Source: RGIG464 sp045643185 (GTDB lineage Bacteria; Myxococcota_A; Bradymonadia; UBA4248). From it: 33,093 bases of DNA. Shown piece after piece: positions 23,693 to 31,295 of this stretch (the first letter of the stretch is position 1; every line of letters begins with the position of its first letter). The position numbers were made by a program, and so were the translations under genes. The notes beneath the pieces are model-generated. The model was not told the origin of the DNA. It ran no database searches and was given only the letters and a program-made list of their open reading frames with translations. The stretch lies in contig JAZUKH010000013.1 in NCBI GenBank assembly GCA_045643185.1, positions 1-33,093 of the forward strand, given 5' to 3'.

Positions 23693-25324
23693 ATGAAACT
23701 CAGACGATTTGCACAGCTTGGACTGTTCGCGCTCATGGGCGTGACAGCCGTGTCATGTTCCAAAACTAGCGTCGAACAACCGACTGCGACGCACGCCGTC
23801 ATGCCTCAGGATTACTCCAAACGTGGCGTCGAGACACTCGATACCCTCGCACAGGTCATGCCGGCTAACACGCGTGCCGCCCTTTTCGCCAGTTATGGCT
23901 CTTTGACCGAGACCATTCAGACCCTAAAAGGCTGGAATCTCGTTCAAGCTGATGAACTGACCAAAACGCTCAACGATCTTGGAACGCACTACAAGCTGGA
24001 TCCGTCTAACCTTCGCTCGTTTTATGAAGCCGGTTTTCATACAGGCAAAGGCTTTGGTATCGGACTGGTCGGGGATGCCAACAACATCGTTTTGGCTGCA
24101 CAGATCCTTGACGAATCGGCTTTCATGAAGTGGTTTGAAACCTTTACCACCGAAGAATTTGGCCGTCCAGTGAGCCAGACGAGCGAACAAATGGGTTGGA
24201 AAATGACTCAGGTCAACACGCTCGACGAAGATTTTGCCACAGTGGCGATTAAAGAGGGCTTCGCCCTCATCGTGTTTGGTGCCAAAGTCCAGGGCGCGCC
24301 GTCGAACGTAGTGGCCCCCAAGATTCTCGATGCGCTCGCCAATCACGCCGTTTTGGCGTCTTCGCCCGTTTTGAACAGCGCGAAAAAGCAGGTCGGTGAC
24401 GCGCCGCTCGCCGTGGTGATCTCTGATCCCGACGTTTTGGGAAACAACGTGGTGCAGCGCATGTCCCGTTCGATCGGCGTCGGCATTTCGCCAGCTGAGC
24501 ACGACTGCCATATTCGATCTGGGGTCGAACTCGCTCCAAACGAACCTTACGCAGAAGAGGCCAAAAACGTGTTGAAGGCGCCGCTGAATGCTTGGAATAA
24601 CCCGGTCATACATGCCCCCAACAGCAGCGTGACACGTGTTCATTTTTCACCCAAAGCTGCGATGGAAGCCTTTATGAAATATGCACCGGCTTCCTACAAA
24701 AAGCAGTGGACGAGCCTCACCAGTAAACTCAAAATGCCTTTGCTCGGCTTGAATTTTGAGCAGCAGGTCGTTCAGAACCTGGCTGGTAATCTCATGGTCT
24801 CTGTCAACCGCATCGATGCAAATACCATGTCGGGGAATGGTTCAACCGTTCGTCAGCTGCTTTCACAAGATGTTGCGGTCTTTTTGCCCATTGCCGATGT
24901 GAAACTTGCCAGCAAGTTTTTTAGCAAGGTCGCAATGTTTCAAAAGCTGATTCCCCCTGGGGTTGCGACGATCGACTCGGTTGAGGGCGTGTTGCACGCC
25001 GCTGTAAAATACCAGGGTGCCACAGTTCACGTGGGCTATGCCGACGGGCTTCTTTCGGCAACGACCGAGGCTGGTTGGCGGCGCGTCCTCAAAATGTATG
25101 CGTCACCCGACCAGTCGCCTGTTACCGGTATTTTTGCCGATGCTTCGGTCTCTGCCGTGAGTTCCGTTGCTTCGTCCGATGCTGTGGCGCTGCTCAATGG
25201 TGTGTGTGGCCCGAAATGCGCCAATATCACGTCGTTGCTCAACAGATCCTCACAGCTCGACTTCACCACGTCGTTCGGCGATCAACAGGCTGTCGTTGAT
25301 CTCGACGTGCATTTCGCCAGGTAG
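23693..25324 (+). CDS. Lipoprotein of unknown function
   Basis: The 543-residue protein has a lipoprotein signal with lipobox AVSC (Cys22). I do not recognise the mature domain. It has alternating strands and helices and a repeated layout resembling families in which a similar module occurs twice (for example the segments around 55-150 and 310-440), but I cannot name it. A late pair of cysteines (NGVCGPKCANIT) may form a disulfide. The start codon has only a weak ribosome site. The chagasin-like lipoprotein gene starts 8 bp after the stop, so the two are likely co-expressed. Confidence 0.75.
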   Translation: MKLRRFAQLGLFALMGVTAVSCSKTSVEQPTATHAVMPQDYSKRGVETLDTLAQVMPANTRAALFASYGSLTETIQTLKGWNLVQADELTKTLNDLGTHYKLDPSNLRSFYEAGFHTGKGFGIGLVGDANNIVLAAQILDESAFMKWFETFTTEEFGRPVSQTSEQMGWKMTQVNTLDEDFATVAIKEGFALIVFGAKVQGAPSNVVAPKILDALANHAVLASSPVLNSAKKQVGDAPLAVVISDPDVLGNNVVQRMSRSIGVGISPAEHDCHIRSGVELAPNEPYAEEAKNVLKAPLNAWNNPVIHAPNSSVTRVHFSPKAAMEAFMKYAPASYKKQWTSLTSKLKMPLLGLNFEQQVVQNLAGNLMVSVNRIDANTMSGNGSTVRQLLSQDVAVFLPIADVKLASKFFSKVAMFQKLIPPGVATIDSVEGVLHAAVKYQGATVHVGYADGLLSATTEAGWRRVLKMYASPDQSPVTGIFADASVSAVSSVASSDAVALLNGVCGPKCANITSLLNRSSQLDFTTSFGDQQAVVDLDVHFAR

Positions 25325-25332
25325 GGCATGCC

Positions 25333-25812
25333 ATGAAACGAACTTGTCGGACGCTCGCAGTTTTGGCATTCACGGCATTGGTCAGTCTGACCGCGTGTTC
25401 TCAGGGGCCAGGTTCAAACGCGGCACCTGAAAGCACGACACCTGTTGAGGTACAACACATGCAGATTCTAGGCACCTGGTGGGGCAAAGACGGCATGCAG
25501 GCCGTGTGGCATGATCAGACCGTCGAACTTGACCTGGTCGCCAATGGCACCACGGGTTATCAGTGGGTTCTCGAATTGTCGGGCGACGTGATCAAGATCC
25601 AAAAGGAAGATTACGTCGTCAACTCCGACATGGCTGGTGCACCTGGCCAAAAACGCTTTTGGCTTAACGGTTCAGCCGAAGGCTTGACAACGGTCGAGGC
25701 TTATTACATGCGGACTTGGGAACCAAAAGCCGAAAATTCGTTGATCTTTAAGCTGACGATACAAACCGATAAGCAGGGTAAGATCATCCGTGTGACACAG
25801 GCGCCCATTTGA
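25333..25812 (+). CDS. Chagasin-like (I42) cysteine peptidase inhibitor, lipoprotein
   Basis: The 159-residue protein has a lipobox LTAC (Cys22), so it is anchored in a membrane facing the periplasm or outside. The mature part has the three loop motifs of chagasin-type inhibitors in order: NGTTGYQW (71-78; family N-P-T-T-G-Y-x-W), GAPGQKRFWL (102-111; the glycine loop) and MRTWEP (126-131; family R-P-W). In the family these loops block the active site of papain-like cysteine peptidases. Position 72 is Gly instead of the usual Pro. It is encoded directly after another lipoprotein and shortly before a zincin gene. Its target here is unknown. Confidence 0.8.
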   Translation: MKRTCRTLAVLAFTALVSLTACSQGPGSNAAPESTTPVEVQHMQILGTWWGKDGMQAVWHDQTVELDLVANGTTGYQWVLELSGDVIKIQKEDYVVNSDMAGAPGQKRFWLNGSAEGLTTVEAYYMRTWEPKAENSLIFKLTIQTDKQGKIIRVTQAPI

Positions 25813-25894
25813 AAATGTTTGCGTGCTGTCGAAAAATTTAAGATACTCAAAAAAGTAACTAAAACGGGGTCTTTAAGGCTTCAAGGATTAAAAA

Positions 25895-27382
25895 ATGACA
25901 GTACAGGCACAAGCTGAACAAACACAGAAGAAGGGTCAAAGCAAGGCTCAGAACGCGGCGTCAAGTGCGCAGGGCACGAATGCCGCGATGAAAGGCGGCA
26001 CGGATATTCAGGCGGACGAGGTTTCAGCGCAGAATGAGACCGTCGTTGAGAAGGTCAAAAAAGCCTTGCAATCTGGCGATGGCAAGGCCGTGAACGATGC
26101 GTTGGGGGCTGCGACAGCGAATGATGTCAAGACGATCGCCAAGGACCAGGCGCTCGTCGATCAGATCATGCAGATTCCTGATCAAGCTGAGCGTAATGCC
26201 GCTCTCGACAGGATCTACATGGATATCACAAATGTGAATGTGCTCATCCAGATGGTCAACGCCAGATTCGGAGTCCCGATGGGCTCCAATATGGTCGATG
26301 TTAAAGATGCCGCCGACGCAAGGTCCATCATAAATGGCAAAAAAAATGATCGATATGATCCACGCGACGAGCAGAAATGGACGCTCAACGGCGTGCAGCA
26401 CGCCTATAAGACCTACCTCGTTCTTCCTCAGTCCGACCTCGACCTCATTCGCGTGGTTATGACGTTCAATACCAAAAATGGTTGCGGCGGCGCGGCCTAC
26501 AGTCGCGGCGGCAAGACGATGGGCATGTATTACGTCGATTATACCGATTCGAATATCAATCGAACTGAAAAGGGCGAGCATACCGAAAATAAAAAAGATA
26601 CCCGCACGGGCCTTGTCCTTACCGACATGACCTTCGCGCATGAACTCGGTCATATCGTTGACCTTGCCCAAGCCACGCCTTACTCTTCAACCGATGATTT
26701 TCGTAAGATCTCAGGTTGGGAAGAACACATTGGCGTCGATAATATCTATAAGGGTATTTTGGATTCTGTCGAGACGCCTTGGGCCGGTGACATGGATGAA
26801 AATGAAAAGACTGTCGCCGAATCGACCGCAAAGCGCATGCTCAACGAACGCGCAAGCAACGAAGCCATGGCCGATGTCGTCATAAAAGATGAAGTCCTCA
26901 ATAACTATAATGAACCTGAAAAAAATACCGGCAAAAGAAGTTTTGGCGAAGCTGTGGCCGATTTCTTTACCAATATTTTTGGCGGCAACAAAAAAGCTGG
27001 ACGTACAGCCGATAATCTCATCAAGATCCTCAAGAAATCTGATCTTATTAAACATATTCAGCGAGGTTTTTCTAATAATACGCCGTGGTACAGTGGCGAG
27101 CTCTTCAAAGGTATGAGACGTCAGATCCACGAAGGTTACGAGAATCAGGGCTGGTACTCGTTTGCCAATGAAGCCTGGAAAGGCGGCAAAATCAGTAAAT
27201 ATCAATTCCGCGATCCAAAAGAGGAATTTGCGGAAACCTATGCCAGTTACCATGTCGCAAGCCCAAAAGGCTCCAAAACCCCCGCTAAACTCAAAGCTTG
27301 GTTTGAATCAAAAGGCCTCGATAAAGCGGATGATATCGCCGGTAATCAAACAGCGGATCATAAAGAAGATAAATCTGAATAA
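25895..27382 (+). CDS. Zincin metallopeptidase-like protein with toxin-like layout
   Basis: The 495-residue protein has no signal peptide. The N-terminal 50 residues are Gln/Ala/Ser-rich and probably disordered, and a helical region (about 50-125) follows. The zinc motif is FAHELGHIVD, with H249, E250 and H253. A later EEFAETYASYH segment (EEFAE at 443-447) resembles the third-ligand region of anthrax-lethal-factor-like zincins (pattern comparison only). AAGGA at 25883-25887 lies 7 bases before the ATG. The layout, a disordered start, helical spacer and C-terminal zincin, is like effectors delivered by contractile or other secretion systems, but no delivery genes are in the window. The next gene encodes a small membrane protein. 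Confidence 0.7.
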   Translation: MTVQAQAEQTQKKGQSKAQNAASSAQGTNAAMKGGTDIQADEVSAQNETVVEKVKKALQSGDGKAVNDALGAATANDVKTIAKDQALVDQIMQIPDQAERNAALDRIYMDITNVNVLIQMVNARFGVPMGSNMVDVKDAADARSIINGKKNDRYDPRDEQKWTLNGVQHAYKTYLVLPQSDLDLIRVVMTFNTKNGCGGAAYSRGGKTMGMYYVDYTDSNINRTEKGEHTENKKDTRTGLVLTDMTFAHELGHIVDLAQATPYSSTDDFRKISGWEEHIGVDNIYKGILDSVETPWAGDMDENEKTVAESTAKRMLNERASNEAMADVVIKDEVLNNYNEPEKNTGKRSFGEAVADFFTNIFGGNKKAGRTADNLIKILKKSDLIKHIQRGFSNNTPWYSGELFKGMRRQIHEGYENQGWYSFANEAWKGGKISKYQFRDPKEEFAETYASYHVASPKGSKTPAKLKAWFESKGLDKADDIAGNQTADHKEDKSE

Positions 27383-27448
27383 TTGAATATACGTATTCCA
27401 ATTTGATGCGTCGATTGTCTCGATATTCGATAGAATAAGAATCTTTTT

Positions 27449-27463
27449 CGCGTCTAAGACGCG
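27449..27463. promoter_or_regulatory. Short palindrome upstream of the membrane protein gene
   Basis: CGCGTCT and AGACGCG are exact inverses around one A. A one-base loop cannot form a normal hairpin, so a protein-binding site is the likelier reading. It lies 28 bp before the next start codon. Confidence 0.35.
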
Positions 27464-27490
27464 GAAATTTGAATTTTCAGGAGAAATACT

Positions 27491-28120
27491 ATGTCAGAAA
27501 ATGTTGAAAATAAAAAAACTCTGAAAGATTTTTTTATCCAAGATAAATGTCTCTGGGTGTGTATGATTGCTATTATTCCTGCGATGTTTGGAATTAATAC
27601 GTATAGTAATTTATGGTTGGTGTATTTAGGGTGTTTTATTGTTATTGTAAACATTGCTTTGGTAAAAGCAATTAGAACAGAATATATGTCAAAATACCTA
27701 AATTGTTCTAATGATATCGATAATGGTAATAACGAGAGTAAGGATAAATTGAACAATGATATTACTTCTCGTGCGCTTCAAATACAAAAAGGACTTGTTT
27801 CAATAAATAATTTTTACATACTTATTTTTATGATGCTGCTTGTACATATTCCGGCTGATACTACTTTTGTATGTCATAGGTCGGAATGTTGGGATGGTTT
27901 TGTACTTCTTATAGAGATATTCATCTATGCCATATCGCTATTACCAATAACTATTATTGCGATATGTTTGTCATTGAAAACCAAAAAGCGACTTCGCAGT
28001 GCAACTTTTGATGATCAGGTTAGTTCATCGGTACATCGGATGATAAAACATGACTATCTGTTTAAAGTACTTAGCTTGTTATTAATGTTCTGGCCACTAT
28101 TAGTTGCTTTTGGTATGTAA
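27491..28120 (+). CDS. AT-rich multi-pass membrane protein, unknown
   Basis: The 209-residue protein has about five hydrophobic segments (roughly 19-37, 41-59, 104-122, 131-155 and 190-208) and a polar Asn/Asp-rich loop (72-92). I do not recognise a family. AGGAGA (27479-27484) gives a good ribosome site. Its DNA is visibly more AT-rich than its neighbours, with many A/T-ending codons, suggesting separate acquisition. Its position after a toxin-like zincin raises the possibility of an immunity protein, but that is speculation. Confidence 0.7.
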   Translation: MSENVENKKTLKDFFIQDKCLWVCMIAIIPAMFGINTYSNLWLVYLGCFIVIVNIALVKAIRTEYMSKYLNCSNDIDNGNNESKDKLNNDITSRALQIQKGLVSINNFYILIFMMLLVHIPADTTFVCHRSECWDGFVLLIEIFIYAISLLPITIIAICLSLKTKKRLRSATFDDQVSSSVHRMIKHDYLFKVLSLLLMFWPLLVAFGM

Positions 28121-28179
28121 CGAAAGAATAACACTACAATTAGTAGTTTAATAAAGAATACAACGCCGAAGGAAAAGCC

Positions 28180-28959
28180 ATGATGAAGATCAAAAAATCC
28201 TTTTTGGGACTTGCGGCTATGCTTGGTTTAACAAGTTGTTCGACCACGCCCACGGCGCAACCCTCGGATGGCTCGTCGAATGACATGGCTAACGGGGCTG
28301 AAGGCAATGACGTTGTGCAGGCTGGTTTGCCTGCACTCGGAAATGCCTGGGTGATGCGCGTTATGGAACGAAAAAATGCTGACATCGTCGCCAAATATGA
28401 CCAGGCTTTTGCGCTCATTCAGGCGGTCGAGCCCAAAGCGACGCAGTTGCAGTCCTACTGTTGGCGTTCTGGCGACTGGTACATCGTTTCCGTGAAGCTG
28501 GAAGCCGAACCCACCGATCAACGCCTCGTCGCTACCGATGACGGTTATCATTCACCTCGCCTGTCTGCCGTTTATCTGCTCGACATGGCGAACGAACGCA
28601 TCGTGGCGCGTGAAGACTGGCAGGCCATCGCACCCTTGTTCAATGCTCTCATGAAACGAAAACCTTTATCGGATCGCGATGACGAACATGATTTTATCAG
28701 AGAGTCCGTGCTTGCCATCAACCTCGTGGCCACGGGGACCGATAACTACTTGTCTCCGACCAGTGGACAGCGCCTGCCCAAAGAAGTCGATCATCCAAAG
28801 ATCGTTGTGAAAAACGGCGTTTTGACGGCGACTTGGTATGTTAACGGAACAGGGATGGCGCGCCGTATTGACCGCCACGTCGTGACTTGGGACGGCAAAC
28901 AGGCCTCATACGAGCATGGCTCCATCAGTTTTGATCAGGGTGAAAAAGTTTGGGATTAG
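28180..28959 (+). CDS. Lipoprotein of unknown function
   Basis: The 259-residue protein has a lipoprotein signal with lipobox LTSC (Cys20 from the first Met), then a Ser/Gly/Asn-rich spacer (about 21-45) and a mature domain of about 210 residues that I do not recognise. GAAGGAAAA precedes two adjacent ATGs (28180 and 28183), and either may be used. The AAA+ gene starts 7 bp after the stop, so the two are probably in one operon. Confidence 0.75.
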   Translation: MMKIKKSFLGLAAMLGLTSCSTTPTAQPSDGSSNDMANGAEGNDVVQAGLPALGNAWVMRVMERKNADIVAKYDQAFALIQAVEPKATQLQSYCWRSGDWYIVSVKLEAEPTDQRLVATDDGYHSPRLSAVYLLDMANERIVAREDWQAIAPLFNALMKRKPLSDRDDEHDFIRESVLAINLVATGTDNYLSPTSGQRLPKEVDHPKIVVKNGVLTATWYVNGTGMARRIDRHVVTWDGKQASYEHGSISFDQGEKVWD

Positions 28960-28966
28960 TGAGTGG

Positions 28967-31162
28967 ATGTCACGTGTGATGGACGATCAACGCTTAGAGT
29001 TAGCCTATTCTTCGGCACAAAGCCGCTTTGAGGACATTTGTAACGAGCTTCACGGTTTGGTTTTGCGGTATATGCGTCGCTACAGCGAACGCATCTTGGA
29101 TGAACGCGGTCAATATGGGCCGACGCGTATCGCTTCGCGCGAGATTATGCATGCCGCCGGCGTCGCTGAGGACGTGATGGGCGATGCGTGGTTGAATGAG
29201 CGCGCTTTTCCGACGATCGGCGACCTTGACCAGCAACTGCAAGGTTTTCGCGATCGACTCGTCGAACGTGTTGAAGCCACTTATGAGGCTGAACGCAGTG
29301 ACTGTCTGCCACTTGAGACGATCCAGGGCTATTTTCAGCTCACGGACAGCGAAACGCGTCTGTTGGCTGCGATCGCCGCTGGTCAGCTCAACAACGCCGT
29401 GACGCGTCTCTACCGCTTCGCGACGGGCATCGATTCGACGTTGTTTCCAGCGTGGTTTTACGCCGAACTCGTTGCCGAAGATAAAGACGAGGTTCAGACG
29501 ATCTTGTCATTGCTGGAGCCTGACCGGCCACTGCGTCTGTTTTCGCTCGTTGAATGTGGTCAACAGAGCGAGTGGAACGACCGTACACCGGTGATGCAGG
29601 CGCCTTTGAGTGTGCCAAACCGCATTGCGTCATTCATCATGGGGGAAACATCACGTGCAGATTTGCGCGGAGCCATCGTCTTTGATGAAAAAGTTGAGAT
29701 GTTCGGTAAACTGACTTACCCCGACGAGTTTCGCAAGAAACTGGTGCGTGCGCTCAAACGCTCAAAGCCGCGTCTCGGGCTTTACGGCATCAAGGGATCG
29801 GGACGGCGCACGTTTTTGCGGCGTCACGCGGCTGAACTCGGGCAGACGCTGCTCGAGATCGATGTGAATGCGCTCAAACCCGATGAAAATGAAAAGACTT
29901 TGGCGATCTTGACAGGTCAGTGGTTTCGTGAAGCGAGGCTCCGACATGCTATCATGCTGTTTCGTTGCGATGACATGCCAACAGGCGATGCGCTCGACGC
30001 GCTCATGCAGTTTGCGCCGCGTTTTCGTCAGTTGATCGACATGCACCCCGGGACGATCTGCTTCACAGCACGTGCACTCAACGCCAGGTTGCTCGAACTA
30101 TTTGGCGATCATGCGGAACTCGTGATGCCTGAACCGACACGGGCACAACAGGACGAACTTTGGCGCACGGCACTCGCCAAACACATCGACGACGCGGCAA
30201 AACTTGAGGAAACCGTGAATTACGTGGCGTCGAGTTATTGCCTGACACCTGGTGAGATCGCCTCGACGATCCAGACGAGTTTGGCGCGCTGTTCCAGGTC
30301 GTGCGCGCTGACAGGGCAGGCACTCTGTGAAACGCTCCGCGCGACGCGCGGACGGGAGCTCGAAGGTCTGGCTGATCTTAAGCCAACGCCGATCGGGCTC
30401 GAGGACATCGTGTTGAGCGACGAAGCCCGTGAAACCATCGACGAGATCTTGAGTTTTGCGCGCTATTCCGAGATCGTGCGCGATGACTGGGGCTTTGCAC
30501 GCATGTCGTCGGCTGGTGGCTTGAGCGTCCTATTTTCGGGCCCGCCGGGCACCGGTAAAACGCTCACCGCTGGCGTGCTCGGGCACGAACTCAAACGCGC
30601 CCTTTACGTCGTCGATATTTCTCGCATCGTTGATAAATACATCGGTGAGACCGAGAAAAAACTCGCTAAGATCTTCGACCATGCTGAGCAAAGTCAGGCG
30701 ATCCTGCTCTTTGACGAGGCGGACTCGCTGTTTGCTAAGCGAACCAATGTTAAATCGTCGAATGATCGATACGCCAACCTCGAAGTGAATTACTTGCTAC
30801 AACGCTTGGAATCCTATCACGGCATCAGTATTTTGACGACGAACCTAGCTTCTTCGCTCGACGAAGCACTCGCCCGACGTATTCAGTTCAAGATCACGTT
30901 CCCCATGCCCAATGCCGGGGAACGCGCCAAACTCTGGAACTGCTTGATGCCCAGATCGGCGCCGCACGACGAGATCGACTATGCTCGCCTCGGTGAAGCC
31001 TTCGAGATGAGCGGCGGACATATCAAAAATGCGGTGTTTCGCGCTTGTATCCAGGCTGCGTCCCGTCACCAGAACGTCACCACGCAGCTGCTCTGGGATG
31101 CCGGGGTGCATGAAATGCGCGAAATGGGGCACGTGGTTCGCGACAAGCCGCTGCAAATTTAG
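28967..31162 (+). CDS. Two-domain AAA+ ATPase (CDC48-like, as found with contractile injection systems)
   Basis: The protein has about 731 residues. After an N-terminal region comes a degenerate first ATPase domain (GIKGSGRRT at 274-282; Lys replaced by Arg), then a full AAA+ domain: Walker A GPPGTGKT (525-532), Walker B LLFDEAD (580-586), sensor 1 ILTTN and arginine-finger region ALARRIQFK. The segment DKYIGETEKKLAKIFDHAE and the later RYANLEVNYLLQRLE closely match the AAA+ family often encoded in extracellular contractile injection clusters, though the family also occurs alone. The frame opens at 28916 inside the previous gene. I choose the ATG at 28967; 28979 is also possible. Confidence 0.8.
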   Translation: MSRVMDDQRLELAYSSAQSRFEDICNELHGLVLRYMRRYSERILDERGQYGPTRIASREIMHAAGVAEDVMGDAWLNERAFPTIGDLDQQLQGFRDRLVERVEATYEAERSDCLPLETIQGYFQLTDSETRLLAAIAAGQLNNAVTRLYRFATGIDSTLFPAWFYAELVAEDKDEVQTILSLLEPDRPLRLFSLVECGQQSEWNDRTPVMQAPLSVPNRIASFIMGETSRADLRGAIVFDEKVEMFGKLTYPDEFRKKLVRALKRSKPRLGLYGIKGSGRRTFLRRHAAELGQTLLEIDVNALKPDENEKTLAILTGQWFREARLRHAIMLFRCDDMPTGDALDALMQFAPRFRQLIDMHPGTICFTARALNARLLELFGDHAELVMPEPTRAQQDELWRTALAKHIDDAAKLEETVNYVASSYCLTPGEIASTIQTSLARCSRSCALTGQALCETLRATRGRELEGLADLKPTPIGLEDIVLSDEARETIDEILSFARYSEIVRDDWGFARMSSAGGLSVLFSGPPGTGKTLTAGVLGHELKRALYVVDISRIVDKYIGETEKKLAKIFDHAEQSQAILLFDEADSLFAKRTNVKSSNDRYANLEVNYLLQRLESYHGISILTTNLASSLDEALARRIQFKITFPMPNAGERAKLWNCLMPRSAPHDEIDYARLGEAFEMSGGHIKNAVFRACIQAASRHQNVTTQLLWDAGVHEMREMGHVVRDKPLQI

Positions 31163-31190
31163 TTATTCTTTACATGGAACCGCCTTTTTT

Positions 31191-31266
31191 TTGACTTGCT
31201 ATTTATAGTTTGTTTATTTACTAACTACATGTAGTTTGTGTGTGCGTGTCGTTGACATGCACACAC
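31191..31266 (+). promoter_or_regulatory. Promoter, palindrome and leader hairpin ahead of the M3 peptidase
   Basis: TTGACT (31191-31196) and TATTTA (31215-31220) are 18 bp apart. AACTACATGTAGTT (31223-31236) is a perfect 14-bp palindrome just after the -10. GTGTGTGC (31238-31245) and GCACACAC (31259-31266) form a stem with an inner TGTC/GACA, so the leader should fold strongly. Either could control the peptidase gene. Confidence 0.5.
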
Positions 31267-31295
31267 CAGTTTGATCAGGAAAAGGAGTACGTTCA

